From: Allobosea sp035944375
Lineage (GTDB): Bacteria > Pseudomonadota > Alphaproteobacteria > Rhizobiales > Beijerinckiaceae
Length of the DNA: 64,000 nucleotides
Assembly (NCBI RefSeq): GCF_035944375.1
Contig: NZ_DASZBE010000018.1
Reading direction: 5' to 3' (one strand)
This document shows, piece after piece, positions 8,245-16,970 of the stretch. How positions within the stretch are numbered: the stretch's first letter is position 1; each line of letters opens with the position of its first letter. Made by a program: the position numbers and the translations under genes. The notes under the pieces are model-generated. The model saw only the letters and a program-made list of their open reading frames with translations, was not told where the DNA came from and searched no databases.

Positions 8245-8525
8245 TGAAGAGCGTTCGCGAATGGGGTCTCGAACAGATGAAGGACCCCGACTTCAAGCGC
8301 GAATATGACGCGCTGGAGGAAGAATTTGCCTTGCTGACCTCACTGGCGCGCGCGCGCAGCCGCGCCGGGCTGACGCAGGAAGAGCTGGCTCAGCGCATGG
8401 GCACGACGCAATCGGTCATAGCCCGGCTCGAAAGCGGTCGCAGCAAACCCTCAACCCGGACGCTGGAGCGTTACGCCAAAGCGACCGGCACCAAGCTCCG
8501 GATCACATTGGAAGCCGCCGAGTGA
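8244..8525 (+). CDS. XRE-family antitoxin (HigA-like)
   Basis: A 93-residue protein with an acidic N-terminal helix (KDPDFKREYDALEEEFALL) and a Cro/C1 HTH domain at ~35-88 (SRAGLTQEELAQRMGTTQSVIARLESGRSKPS). It is predicted to bind and neutralise the toxin encoded just upstream and to repress the pair. An AAGGAGG Shine-Dalgarno lies 5 nt before the ATG, much stronger than that of the toxin, which favours antitoxin excess. Its stop overlaps the thiD GTG start by 4 nt (GTGA), so thiD translation is probably coupled to it. Confidence 0.9.
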   Translation: MKSVREWGLEQMKDPDFKREYDALEEEFALLTSLARARSRAGLTQEELAQRMGTTQSVIARLESGRSKPSTRTLERYAKATGTKLRITLEAAE

Positions 8526-9355
8526 GCACACGCCACCCCATCGCCCTGACCATCGCCGGCTCGGATTCGAGCGGCGGCGCCGGCATCCAGGCCGATCTCA
8601 AGACCTTCGCTGCCCATCAGGTCTATGGCGCCAGCGTCCTCGTCGCGCTGACGGCGCAGAACACCAGAGGCGTGAGCGCGATCCATGCCGTGCCGGCAGC
8701 TTTCGTCGCGCAGCAGATCGATGCCGTCTTCGAGGATCTCGATGTCGCGGCGGTGAAGATCGGCATGCTGGCGACGGCCGAGTTGATCGAGACCGTGGCG
8801 GAGGGGCTGAAACGCCACAAGGCGCGCAACATCGTGCTCGATCCGGTGATGGTCGCTGCGTCGGGCGCGCGGCTGCTCGAAAACGAGGCCGTCGCCGCGA
8901 TCCACCGCCATCTCTTCCCGCTGGCGACGCTGATCACGCCGAACCTGCCGGAGGCGGCGGCCCTGCTCGGCACGAGCGAGGCGCAAACCGAGGACGCCGT
9001 CGAGCGGCAGGCGGATGCGCTCGCGGCGCTGGGTGCCGCCAACGTTCTGATCAAGGGCGGGCACGGCGGCGGCGACAGCAGCAGCGATCTGCTGCTGCTC
9101 GCGGGCGGCAGCCGCCAGCGCTTTGCCGCGCCGCGCCTGACCACGCGCAACACCCATGGCACGGGCTGCACCCTGTCGTCGGCGATCACCTCGGGGCTGG
9201 CGAAAGGGCTCTTGCTGCCGGAAGCCGTCGGCCATGCCAAGACCTATATCTCGGCGGCGATCGCGGCGGCCGACGAGGTTCCGGTTGGCCATGGCCACGG
9301 ACCGGTGCATCATTTCCACCACTGGTGGGATCGTCAGGACGGGAGACAGCCATGA
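8522..9355 (+). CDS. thiD: Hydroxymethylpyrimidine/phosphomethylpyrimidine kinase
   Basis: A 277-residue ribokinase-fold enzyme that phosphorylates HMP and HMP-P in thiamine biosynthesis. The N-terminal substrate loop is TIAGSDSSGGAGIQADLK (10-27), and the catalytic anion-hole motif is NTHGTGCTLSSA (210-221, Cys216). The C-terminus is His-rich (VGHGHGPVHHFHHWW), a usual ThiD feature. It starts with GTG overlapping the antitoxin stop, and its own stop overlaps the mutB ATG (ATGA). No TPP riboswitch is visible upstream, so its expression appears tied to the mut operon rather than to thiamine. Confidence 0.94.
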   Translation: MSTRHPIALTIAGSDSSGGAGIQADLKTFAAHQVYGASVLVALTAQNTRGVSAIHAVPAAFVAQQIDAVFEDLDVAAVKIGMLATAELIETVAEGLKRHKARNIVLDPVMVAASGARLLENEAVAAIHRHLFPLATLITPNLPEAAALLGTSEAQTEDAVERQADALAALGAANVLIKGGHGGGDSSSDLLLLAGGSRQRFAAPRLTTRNTHGTGCTLSSAITSGLAKGLLLPEAVGHAKTYISAAIAAADEVPVGHGHGPVHHFHHWWDRQDGRQP

Positions 9356-11517
9356 CAGCCATCCCGGATTTCGCGACATTGGCCTATGCCGACGGCGTTG
9401 GACCCGCCTCTCCCACGCCGTCCGCCGGCGAGCCCTGGCTGACGCCAGAGGGCATTCCCGTCAAGCCGCTCTACACAGCCGAGGATCGCGAAGGCCTGCC
9501 CTTCGTCGACACCTTGCCGGGCATCGCGCCCTATCTGCGCGGACCCTACCCGACGATGTATGTCAACCAGCCCTGGACGATCCGGCAATATGCCGGCTTC
9601 TCCACGGCCGAGGATTCCAACGCCTTCTACCGGCGCAATCTCGCCGCCGGCCAGAAGGGTCTCTCCGTCGCCTTCGATCTGGCGACGCATCGCGGCTATG
9701 ACTCAGACCATCCGCGCGTCGGCGGCGATGTCGGCATGGCCGGGGTCGCGATCGACTCGATCTACGACATGCGCACGCTGTTCTCCGGCATCCCGCTCGA
9801 CCAGATGAGCGTGTCGATGACGATGAACGGCGCCGTCCTGCCGGTGCTCGCGCTCTACATCGTCGCGGCGGAAGAACAGGGCGTGCCGGCCGCCAAGCTC
9901 TCGGGGACCATCCAGAACGACATCCTCAAGGAGTTCATGGTCCGCAACACCTATATCTACCCGCCCGCCCCCTCGATGCGGATCATCGGCGACATCTTCG
10001 CCTACACCTCGGCCCATATGCCGAAGTTCAACTCGATCTCGATCTCCGGCTATCACATGCAGGAGGCCGGAGCGACACAGGACCTCGAGCTCGCCTACAC
10101 GCTCGCCGACGGCGTCGAATACATCCGCGCCGGCCAGCGCGCGGGGCTCGGGGTGGATGCCTTCGCGCCGCGCCTGTCCTTCTTCTGGGCGATCGGCATG
10201 AACTTCTTCATGGAGGTCGCCAAGCTGCGCGCCGGCCGGCTGATCTGGGCGAAGCTCGTCAAGGATTTCGGCGCACAGAGCGAGAAGTCGCTGCCCTTGC
10301 GCACCCATTGCCAGACGTCGGGCTGGTCGCTGACGGCGCAGGACGTCTTCAACAACGTGCCGCGCACGATGATCGAGGCGATGGCGGCGACCCAGGGCCA
10401 TACACAGTCGCTGCACACCAACGCGCTCGACGAGGCGCTGGCGCTGCCGACCGACTTTTCCGCCCGCATCGCCCGCAACACGCAGATCCTGCTGCAGCAG
10501 GAGAGCGGCACGACCCGGATCATCGATCCCTGGGGCGGGTCCTATTATGTCGAGCGGCTGACCGCCGAACTGGCGACGAAGGCCTGGGGCCATATCCAGG
10601 AGGTCGAGGCGCTCGGCGGCATGGCCAAGGCGATCGAGGCCGGCATCCCGAAGCTGCGGATCGAGGAGGCCGCGGCCAAGACGCAGGCGCGCATCGATGG
10701 CGGGCTGCAGGCGATCATCGGCGTGAACTGCTTCAAGCCGGAGAACGAGGCCGCGATCGACGTGCTCAAGGTCGACAACGCCTCGGTGCGCGCGCAACAG
10801 CTCGAAAAGCTGCGCAGGCTGAAGGCGGAACGCAACGAGGCCGAGGTCCAGGCCGCGCTCGCCGCCCTGACCGAGGGGGCGAAGGGCGAGGCCAATCTGC
10901 TCGACCTCGCCGTGAAGGCGGCCCGCGCGAAGGCGACCGTCGGCGAAATCTCGCTGGCGATGGAGCAGGTGTTCGGGCGCCACCGGGCCGAGATCAAGTC
11001 GATCTCGGGCGTCTACAAGCGGGAGGTCGGCACGATGAACCCTGCGGTCACGCGCGTGCAGATGATGACGCAGGCTTTCGAGGAGGCCGATGGCCGCCGC
11101 CCGCGGATCCTCGTCGCCAAGATGGGGCAGGACGGGCATGACCGCGGCCAGAAGGTGATCGCCTCGGCCTTCGCCGATCTCGGCTTCGACGTCGACATCG
11201 GCCCGCTCTTCGCCACACCCGACGAGGCGGCCCGCCAAGGCGTCGAGAACGACGTCCACATAATCGGCGTCTCGTCGCTCGCGGCAGGCCATCTGACGCT
11301 GGTGCCCGAGCTCAAGGCGGCGCTCGCCAAGGCCGGGCGGCCCGACATCATGATCGTGGTCGGCGGCGTCATCCCGCCGCAGGATTTCGAGGCGCTGATC
11401 GAGGCCGGGGCCTCCGCGATCTTCCCGCCCGGCACGGTCATCGCCGATGCGGCCGAGAAGCTGCTCGAGGACCTCAACGGCCGGCTGGGCTATGTCCAGC
11501 GCACGGCGGCCGAATAA
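9352..11517 (+). CDS. scpA: Methylmalonyl-CoA mutase large (alpha) subunit
   Basis: A 721-residue adenosylcobalamin-dependent mutase subunit (mutB/scpA). The N-terminal TIM barrel carries GYDSDHPRVGGDVGMAGVAID, SVSMTMNGAVLP and RTHCQTSGWSL. The C-terminal Rossmann domain carries the cobalamin lower-ligand motif D594-x-H596-x-x-G599 in KMGQDGHDRGQ. It is the catalytic partner of MutA. The ATG at 9352 overlaps the thiD stop by 4 nt; the in-frame start at 9325 lies inside thiD and is unlikely. Its reactivation GTPase MeaB is encoded 10.7 kb away at 22249. Confidence 0.96.
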   Translation: MTAIPDFATLAYADGVGPASPTPSAGEPWLTPEGIPVKPLYTAEDREGLPFVDTLPGIAPYLRGPYPTMYVNQPWTIRQYAGFSTAEDSNAFYRRNLAAGQKGLSVAFDLATHRGYDSDHPRVGGDVGMAGVAIDSIYDMRTLFSGIPLDQMSVSMTMNGAVLPVLALYIVAAEEQGVPAAKLSGTIQNDILKEFMVRNTYIYPPAPSMRIIGDIFAYTSAHMPKFNSISISGYHMQEAGATQDLELAYTLADGVEYIRAGQRAGLGVDAFAPRLSFFWAIGMNFFMEVAKLRAGRLIWAKLVKDFGAQSEKSLPLRTHCQTSGWSLTAQDVFNNVPRTMIEAMAATQGHTQSLHTNALDEALALPTDFSARIARNTQILLQQESGTTRIIDPWGGSYYVERLTAELATKAWGHIQEVEALGGMAKAIEAGIPKLRIEEAAAKTQARIDGGLQAIIGVNCFKPENEAAIDVLKVDNASVRAQQLEKLRRLKAERNEAEVQAALAALTEGAKGEANLLDLAVKAARAKATVGEISLAMEQVFGRHRAEIKSISGVYKREVGTMNPAVTRVQMMTQAFEEADGRRPRILVAKMGQDGHDRGQKVIASAFADLGFDVDIGPLFATPDEAARQGVENDVHIIGVSSLAAGHLTLVPELKAALAKAGRPDIMIVVGGVIPPQDFEALIEAGASAIFPPGTVIADAAEKLLEDLNGRLGYVQRTAAE

Positions 11518-11549
11518 AAGACAGGCGCGGCCGGCGGGCCGCGCCTGTC
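11512..11549 (-). terminator. Strong hairpin terminator for the minus-strand gene
   Basis: A perfect 13-bp stem (GACAGGCGCGGCC and its complement, 11520-11549) with a 4-nt loop. On the minus strand it is followed by TTTTATT (11513-11519), giving an intrinsic terminator for the small exported-protein gene at 11578-11847. The hairpin starts just 3 nt after the mutB stop, so it may also end the mut operon, although the plus side has no U tract. Confidence 0.75.
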
Positions 11550-11577
11550 CCATGATCACGGACGTCGCTGCGCGACA

Positions 11578-11847
11578 CTAGCGCCAGCCGTGACCATAGC
11601 CGTAACCGTAACGGGGCGGTGGCGGGCGGAAGCCATAGGCGTCGGGGTGATGCCAGCGGCGCCGGCCCCAGTAGCCGTGGAAGACGGGCGGCGGCGGCCG
11701 CCAGCCATGCCGGGGCGGACCCCAGCGCTCCTCGTAGCGGCCCCCGAATGCCTCGGCGGGGGCAGGCGCCACGACGCTGCCGGCGGCGAACACGGCAGCG
11801 CCGAGAGCGAGCCCGGCCAGCGCGGTAACGACGAATCTGCGGGCCAT
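11578..11847 (-). CDS. Small exported Arg/Pro/Tyr/Gly-rich protein
   Basis: An 89-residue protein. A signal peptide (ARRFVVTALAGLALGAAVFAAG, cleavage likely after APAEA) precedes a short mature part rich in Trp, His, Arg, Pro and Tyr (RWGPPRHGWRPPPP, YWGRRRWHHPDAYG, RYGYGYGHGWR). Such proteins are common in Rhizobiales and have no known function. I chose the ATG at 11847 because AAGGA lies just upstream on that strand and the signal peptide starts there. The frame is open further upstream to 11940. Confidence 0.65.
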   Translation of the reverse strand: MARRFVVTALAGLALGAAVFAAGSVVAPAPAEAFGGRYEERWGPPRHGWRPPPPVFHGYWGRRRWHHPDAYGFRPPPPRYGYGYGHGWR

Positions 11848-11985
11848 GATCCTTGTCCTGATGCGGGCTCGGGCCATCCCCTCGCCTCGACCACGACCAT
11901 GGCGGATCGCGCCTGAACGGGGATTGAGGCCGCCGTTCACGCGCCGTTTAGCGGGATGGCCTCCGAGGCAGCCGGGTCGTGGTCG

Positions 11986-12774
11986 TTAGCCCGCCAGGGC
12001 CTGGCGCCGCTTCAGAAGCAGCGAGGCCGCGATCACCACCACGGCGACGAAGCCGATCAGAATGGTGCAGGCGGCGTTGATCTCGGGCGAGACGCCGAGC
12101 CTGACCGCCGAATAAAGCCGCATCGGCAGGGTCGTGGCGCCAGGCCCGGTGGTGAAGCTCGCGATCACGAGGTCGTCGAGCGACAGCGTGAAGGCGAGCA
12201 GCCAGGCCGCCGCCACCGCCGGCGCGATCAAGGGTAAGGTCACCGTCCAGAAGGTCATCAGCGGTGTGGCGCCGAGATTGCGCGCCGCCTCCTCCAGCGA
12301 GCGGTCGAAGCCGACGAGGCGGGCCTGCACGACGATGCAGGCGAAGCCGAGGCCGAAGGTCGCGTGGGCGATCGTCACCGTCCAGAAGCCACGCTCCACA
12401 TCCGCCGCCACGAAGAGCAGCAGCAGCGAGAGGCCGGTGATCACCTCCGGCATCACCAGCGGCGCCAGCGCCATGCCGGAGAACAGCAGGCGCCCGCGGA
12501 AGCGGCCCTGCCGCGCCAGCGCCAACGCCACCAGCGTCCCCAGCGCGGTGGCGAGCGTGGCCGAGACGAAGGCGAGGCGCAGGCTGAGCCAGGCGGCGGA
12601 CAGGAGCGGCTCGTTGGAGAGCAGAGCGCCGTACCAATGCGTCGAGAAGCCGCCCCAGACAGTCACGAGCCGCGAGGCGTTGAAGGAATAGGCGATCAGA
12701 GCCAGGATCGGCAGGTAGAGGAAGGCGAAGCCCGCGACGAGGGCGAGGATGAGGCCGGGGCCGAGCCGCGTCAT
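11986..12774 (-). CDS. potI: Polyamine ABC transporter permease PotI
   Basis: A predicted inner-membrane permease of 262 residues with about six membrane spans (first: GLILALVAGFAFLYLPILALIAYSFN). It contains the EAA-loop sequence EEAARNLGATPLMTFWTVTLPLIAPAVAAAW that contacts the ATPase. It pairs with PotH in the putrescine/spermidine importer. The ATG at 12774 overlaps the potH stop (ATGA). Last gene of the potF-G-H-I operon. Confidence 0.92.
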   Translation of the reverse strand: MTRLGPGLILALVAGFAFLYLPILALIAYSFNASRLVTVWGGFSTHWYGALLSNEPLLSAAWLSLRLAFVSATLATALGTLVALALARQGRFRGRLLFSGMALAPLVMPEVITGLSLLLLFVAADVERGFWTVTIAHATFGLGFACIVVQARLVGFDRSLEEAARNLGATPLMTFWTVTLPLIAPAVAAAWLLAFTLSLDDLVIASFTTGPGATTLPMRLYSAVRLGVSPEINAACTILIGFVAVVVIAASLLLKRRQALAG

Positions 12775-13688
12775 GCCCTGCCTCCCCCCTCGCCTGCCCG
12801 CGCCAGCCGCGCGCGCTGCAGCAGCGCCAGAGGCAGGACCAGCACCACCAGCAGCACGACCGCGACCGCCGAGGCCAGCGGCCAGTCGCGGTTGGAGAAG
12901 AACTCGGTCCACAAAACCTTGCCGATCATCGTCGTGTCCGGCCCGCCGAGCAGGTCTGGAATGACGAACTCGCCGATGGCGGGGATGAACACCAGTGCCG
13001 AGCCGGCGAGGATGCCGGGCAGCGAGAGCGGCAAGGTTACCGTCACGAAGGCCCTGAGCGGCGTCGCGCCGAGATCGGCGGCGGCTTCCAGCAGGCTGCG
13101 ATCGAGCTTCTCCAGCGTCGCATAGAGCGGCAGCACCATGAAGGGCAGGTAGGAATAGACCATGCCGATCAGGACCGCGGCTTCCGTGTTGAGCAGGCGC
13201 AGCGGCTGATCGCTCAGGCCGAGCGCCGCCAGAATCATGTCGAGCAGCCCCTCGGGCCGCAGGATTCCGATCCAGGCGTAGACCCGGATCAGGAAGGAGG
13301 TCCAGAACGGCAGGATCACCATCACGAGCAGGATGGCGCGCCAGCGCGCCGGGGCGCTCGCCATCGCATAGGCGAGCGGATAGCCGATCGCGAGCGCGAT
13401 CAGCGTGGTCAGCGCCGCGATGCGCAGCGAAAAGACATAGCTCTGCCAGTAGAGTGGATCCTCGAAGATCAGCCCGAAATTCTCCAGATCGAGCCCGGCC
13501 AGAAAGTCGCGCAGCGCCGCGAAGCCCTCGAAATGCGGGGCATAGGGCGGCAGCGCGATGGCGGCATCCGACAGCGCGATCCGCAGCACCATGACGAAGG
13601 GCGCCAGGAAGAAGAGCCCCAGCCAGAGATAGGGCACGGCGACGACCAGATGGCCGGGTGCCTTCACGGGCGAGACCGGCCCGCTCAC
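12771..13688 (-). CDS. potH: Polyamine ABC transporter permease PotH
   Basis: A 305-residue inner-membrane permease. It has a hydrophobic N-terminal span (PYLWLGLFFLAPFVMVLRIALS), a large periplasmic loop typical of PotB/PotH, and the EAA loop LLEAAADLGATPLRAFVTVTLPLSLPGI. It heterodimerises with PotI. Its start overlaps the potG stop by 4 nt (ATGA), and its end overlaps potI, so the four genes form a tight operon. Confidence 0.93.
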   Translation of the reverse strand: MSGPVSPVKAPGHLVVAVPYLWLGLFFLAPFVMVLRIALSDAAIALPPYAPHFEGFAALRDFLAGLDLENFGLIFEDPLYWQSYVFSLRIAALTTLIALAIGYPLAYAMASAPARWRAILLVMVILPFWTSFLIRVYAWIGILRPEGLLDMILAALGLSDQPLRLLNTEAAVLIGMVYSYLPFMVLPLYATLEKLDRSLLEAAADLGATPLRAFVTVTLPLSLPGILAGSALVFIPAIGEFVIPDLLGGPDTTMIGKVLWTEFFSNRDWPLASAVAVVLLVVLVLPLALLQRARLARAGEGGGRA

Positions 13689-14872
13689 GGCTTCAGCACC
13701 AGCCCGGCCTCGATGTCCCAGGCAAGCCAGACCACATCCTCCCAGGCGAAGGGGCGCTCGATGCGGCGCGATCGGTTGGTCAGGGAGACCTTCAGGAGCT
13801 GGCCGCCGTCACCGCCGACCATGACCTGAACCATGGTCATGTCGCCGAGATAGCCGATGTCCCAGATCTCACCGCGGACCTTGTTGGAGCCCTGGGCCGG
13901 CTCGTCATGGCTCAGCGCGATCTTCTCCGGCCGCAACCCGACAAGGACCGGCGCGCCGGGGGACAGGGCCGGCGCCTCCTCGTCGAGTTCGACGATGCCC
14001 GCCAGCGGCGTCGCGACGCTGACGAGATCGCCGTCGACGGATTCGACGTGGCCCTCGAGGATGTTGATGTCGCCGACGAATTCCGCGACGTGGCGGCTCA
14101 CGGGGGCCTCGTAGATCACGTCCGGCGGGGCGATCTGGACGAGCCGGCCATGGTCCATCACCGCCATGCGGTCGGCCATGGTCATCGCCTCGTCCTGGTC
14201 GTGGGTGACGACCATGAAGGTGGTGCCGAGCTCGCTCTGGATGTCCATCAGCTCGAACTGGGTGGCCTCGCGCAGCTTGCGGTCGAGCGCCGCCATCGGC
14301 TCGTCCAGCAGCAGGAGTTTCGGGCGTCTGGCGAGCGCGCGGGCGAGCGCGACACGCTGGCGCTGCCCGCCGGACAACTGGTCCGGCCGACGCTTGCCCA
14401 GCCCGTCCAGCTTGACCAGCGCCAGCATCTCAGCCACGCGCCGGTCGATCTCGGCCCGCGGCAGCCCCTCGCGCTTCAGGCCATAGCCGATGTTGTCTGC
14501 GACGCTGAGATGGGGAAACAGCGCATAGGACTGGAACATCATGTTGACCGGCCGCAGATGCGGCGGCACGGCGGTGATGTCAACGCCGTCGAGCAGGATG
14601 GCGCCCGCGTCGGGCGTCTCGAAGCCCGCCAGCATCCGCATCAGCGTGGTCTTGCCGCAGCCGGACGGGCCGAGCAGCGCGAAGAACTCGCGCGGGTAGA
14701 GCGAGAGCGAGACATCGGCCACGGCAGTGACGCCGCCGAAGCGCTTCGTCACGCTGCGGAACTCGACGAGCGGCTGCGCGGCGGAGTCGTTCCAGGGCTG
14801 GAAGGCGCGGCGCACGCTGCCGGGCGATGCCTTGCGCATGGCGGCCGCGCCGCGCCCCTTCTGCACGTTCAC
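13685..14872 (-). CDS. potG: Polyamine ABC transporter ATP-binding protein PotG
   Basis: A 395-residue ATPase. Walker A is GPSGCGKTT (68-76), the Q-loop region is MMFQSYALFPHLSV, the signature is LSGGQRQRVALARAL, Walker B is LLLLDEPMAALD, and the switch His is in MVVTHDQDEA. A C-terminal TOBE/MOP-like domain (from ~300) is present. The N-terminus is ~30 residues longer than needed for the domain; an internal Met at residue 12 is an alternative start. It energises uptake through PotH and PotI. 10 nt separate it from potF. Confidence 0.93.
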   Translation of the reverse strand: MNVQKGRGAAAMRKASPGSVRRAFQPWNDSAAQPLVEFRSVTKRFGGVTAVADVSLSLYPREFFALLGPSGCGKTTLMRMLAGFETPDAGAILLDGVDITAVPPHLRPVNMMFQSYALFPHLSVADNIGYGLKREGLPRAEIDRRVAEMLALVKLDGLGKRRPDQLSGGQRQRVALARALARRPKLLLLDEPMAALDRKLREATQFELMDIQSELGTTFMVVTHDQDEAMTMADRMAVMDHGRLVQIAPPDVIYEAPVSRHVAEFVGDINILEGHVESVDGDLVSVATPLAGIVELDEEAPALSPGAPVLVGLRPEKIALSHDEPAQGSNKVRGEIWDIGYLGDMTMVQVMVGGDGGQLLKVSLTNRSRRIERPFAWEDVVWLAWDIEAGLVLKP

Positions 14873-14882
14873 GCCCGCGCCG

Positions 14883-15995
14883 TCACTTGCCTGTCTTCAC
14901 CCGGGTCCAGAGCCGGTTCACCAGGCGCTGCGACTTCTGGTCGTAAGGGGTGATGGTGTAGAGCCGCGCCATCACCGCATCGGGCGGATAGATGCCGGGA
15001 TTGTCGCGCACGGAGGCCGAGAGCAACGGCTTCGAGGCGATGTTGCCATTGGCGTACTGGATGAAGTCGGAATTCTTCGCCGCCATGGCAGGTCGATTGA
15101 CGAAGTCGATGAAGGCGAGCGCGGCGTCCGGATTGGCCGCATCCTTCGGGATCACGAAGGAATCGAACCACATCAGCGCGCCTTCCTTGGGGATGGCATA
15201 GGCGATCTCGACCTTGTTCTTGGCCTCTTCCGCGCGCTTCTTCGCCTGGAGGATGTCGCCGGAATAGCCGACGGCGAGGCAGATATCGCCATTCGCCAGC
15301 GCGTTGATGTACTCCGACGAGTGGAACTTCTGGATGTGGGGCCTCATCTTGCGCAGGAGTTCGCCGGCCTTGTTCAGGTCCGCCTCGGCCTTGGAATCCG
15401 GGTTGAGGCCGAGATAGCGCAGTGCGGCCGGAAACATCTCCTCGACCGCATCGAGAACGTGGACACCGCAATTGGAGAGCTTCTTGAGCTGCTCGGGATC
15501 GAACAGGATCTTCCAGCTGTCGATCACCGCGTCAGGGCCGAGGCGCTCTTTGATCTTGGCGACGTTGTAGCCGATCCCGGTCGTGCCCCACATGTAGTTC
15601 ACGGCGTGCTTGTTGCCGGGGTCGTATTTGGCCAGCCGCCCCTGGATCTCGGGCCAGGCGTTCTTCAGATTGGGCACCTTGGCGGCATCGATCGGCGCAT
15701 AGAGGCCGAGCGGGATGTGGCGCGGCAGGAAGGAGGCGGTGACCACGATCAGGTCGTAGCCGGTCTTGCCGGCGAGGAGCTTGGTCTCGACCGTCTCCAT
15801 CTGGTCGAAGGTGTCGTAGACGACGGTGATCCCGGTCTCCTTCTTGAAGGCGTCGAGTACCTCGGGATCGACATAGTCGGACCAGTTGTAGATGCGCAGT
15901 TCCTTGTTCTGCGCGGCAGCCTGCCCCGCGACGGCCAGCGACAAGCCCAGCGCGAGACCCGAGACGATTCCCTTGAACCAGCGACCAGCCATCAT
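14883..15995 (-). CDS. potF: Periplasmic polyamine-binding protein PotF
   Basis: A 370-residue protein. It has a signal peptide (MMAGRWFKGIVSGLALGLSLAVAGQAAAQ) and a PotD/PotF-type binding domain starting NKELRIYNWSDYVDPEVLDAFKKETG. Conserved binding-site features include YNWSDY near the N-terminus, MWGTTGIGYN, and FIDFVNRPAMAA. It delivers putrescine or spermidine to PotGHI. Start: two adjacent ATGs at 15995 and 15992, with GAGAGGA upstream on the minus strand. The frame is open far upstream, but that sequence belongs to the opposite-strand gene. Confidence 0.93.
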   Translation of the reverse strand: MMAGRWFKGIVSGLALGLSLAVAGQAAAQNKELRIYNWSDYVDPEVLDAFKKETGITVVYDTFDQMETVETKLLAGKTGYDLIVVTASFLPRHIPLGLYAPIDAAKVPNLKNAWPEIQGRLAKYDPGNKHAVNYMWGTTGIGYNVAKIKERLGPDAVIDSWKILFDPEQLKKLSNCGVHVLDAVEEMFPAALRYLGLNPDSKAEADLNKAGELLRKMRPHIQKFHSSEYINALANGDICLAVGYSGDILQAKKRAEEAKNKVEIAYAIPKEGALMWFDSFVIPKDAANPDAALAFIDFVNRPAMAAKNSDFIQYANGNIASKPLLSASVRDNPGIYPPDAVMARLYTITPYDQKSQRLVNRLWTRVKTGK

Positions 15996-16124
15996 GATGC
16001 GTTCGATTCCTCTCCAGGCGAGCGGTGCAGAAGCTACCAGCTTGGCGCCACGTCTCAAGCCGTTGTGATCCCGCACCGCGTCGATCGATCTTGCGATGCA
16101 ATACGGTTGCCACATATTGGCTTG

Positions 16125-16862
16125 ATGCGCGCTTCCCGCTTCCTGCCTTTGCTGTTCCTGCTCGTCTTCATTGTCCCGCTGGCGACCCACGCCGCCTGGT
16201 GGTCGATGCAGGGGATGGCGGAGGACTGGCGCCGGGCCGACTGGTCGAGCGCGAAGCTCCTGCCCGCAGCCTCCACCGAGCCGGAAGCCACTGTCCATGT
16301 CTTCGCCGCCCGCGTCGGGCGCTGGCGCGGCGTTTTCGCACATCATTCCTGGGTGGTGGTGAAGGAGGCCGGCGCCAGCGCCTATACGCGCTTCGACGTG
16401 GTCGGCTGGGGCACGCCGGTGCGTGTCAATCATCGCGAGGCCGACGGGCGCTGGTACGGCAATCTGCCGGAGCCCGTGGCCGAAATCCGCGGCGAGGCGG
16501 CGGAAGCGCTGATCCCGCGCATCCGGGCGGCTGTGAAGAGCTATGCCTATGTCACGCCCGGCAGCTATCAGGCCTGGCCGGGGCCAAACTCCAACAGCTT
16601 CGTCCAGCATGTCATGGCCGAGGTGCCGGAACTGGCGCGGGCCCTGCCACCGACCGCAATCGGCAAGGATTTCCGCGAGGACGGCCTCTTCGCCGGGCTG
16701 ACGCCGAGCCGCACCGGCGTGCAAGCATCGCTCTACGGACTCGCCGGCTTCACCATCGGCTGGGTCGAGGGCGTCGAGATCAACCTGCTCGGGCTGGTGG
16801 CCGGCCTCGACCTGCGCAGCCCGGCGCTGAAGCTGCCGGGCTGGGGGCGGGTCGGGGTTTAG
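16125..16862 (+). CDS. DUF3750 family protein
   Basis: A 245-residue protein. The N-terminal hydrophobic segment (RFLPLLFLLVFIVPLATHAAWW) is a signal anchor. The soluble domain contains FAHHSWVVVKEAG, RVNHREADGRWYGNLPEPV and AWPGPNSNSFVQHVMAEVPEL. The NSN(S/T)F-type motif and the His pairs are typical of DUF3750, a family of uncharacterised exported or periplasmic proteins. The ATG at 16125 was chosen because the hydrophobic N-terminus begins there. A weak promoter match (TTGCGA, 17 nt, ATATTG at 16091-16119) would give an almost leaderless transcript. It is divergent from potF. Confidence 0.85.
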   Translation: MRASRFLPLLFLLVFIVPLATHAAWWSMQGMAEDWRRADWSSAKLLPAASTEPEATVHVFAARVGRWRGVFAHHSWVVVKEAGASAYTRFDVVGWGTPVRVNHREADGRWYGNLPEPVAEIRGEAAEALIPRIRAAVKSYAYVTPGSYQAWPGPNSNSFVQHVMAEVPELARALPPTAIGKDFREDGLFAGLTPSRTGVQASLYGLAGFTIGWVEGVEINLLGLVAGLDLRSPALKLPGWGRVGV

Positions 16863-16869
16863 GATCAGA

Positions 16870-16960
16870 CGTCATTCTCGGGCGTAGCGAAGCCCAGACC
16901 CGAGAATCTCATGCAGGACAAGCTTGCGAGAGATGCTCGAGTCTTCGCCCGAGCATGACG
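16870..16960. repeat. Palindromic intergenic repeat, family A copy 2
   Basis: A 91-bp element with the same ends (CGTCATTCTCGGGC ... GCCCGAGCATGACG) as the copies at 3555 and 47021, and the same internal GACCCGAGAATCTC block. It lies between the convergent DUF3750 gene and the PLP-enzyme gene, and may act as a terminator hairpin for both. Confidence 0.85.
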
Positions 16961-16970
16961 TGGTCGGCCC

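Noticed and set aside
8244..8525. Possible TPP riboswitch ahead of thiD
   Set aside because: The sequence upstream is the antitoxin coding region with intact HTH protein; no THI-box elements were recognised.
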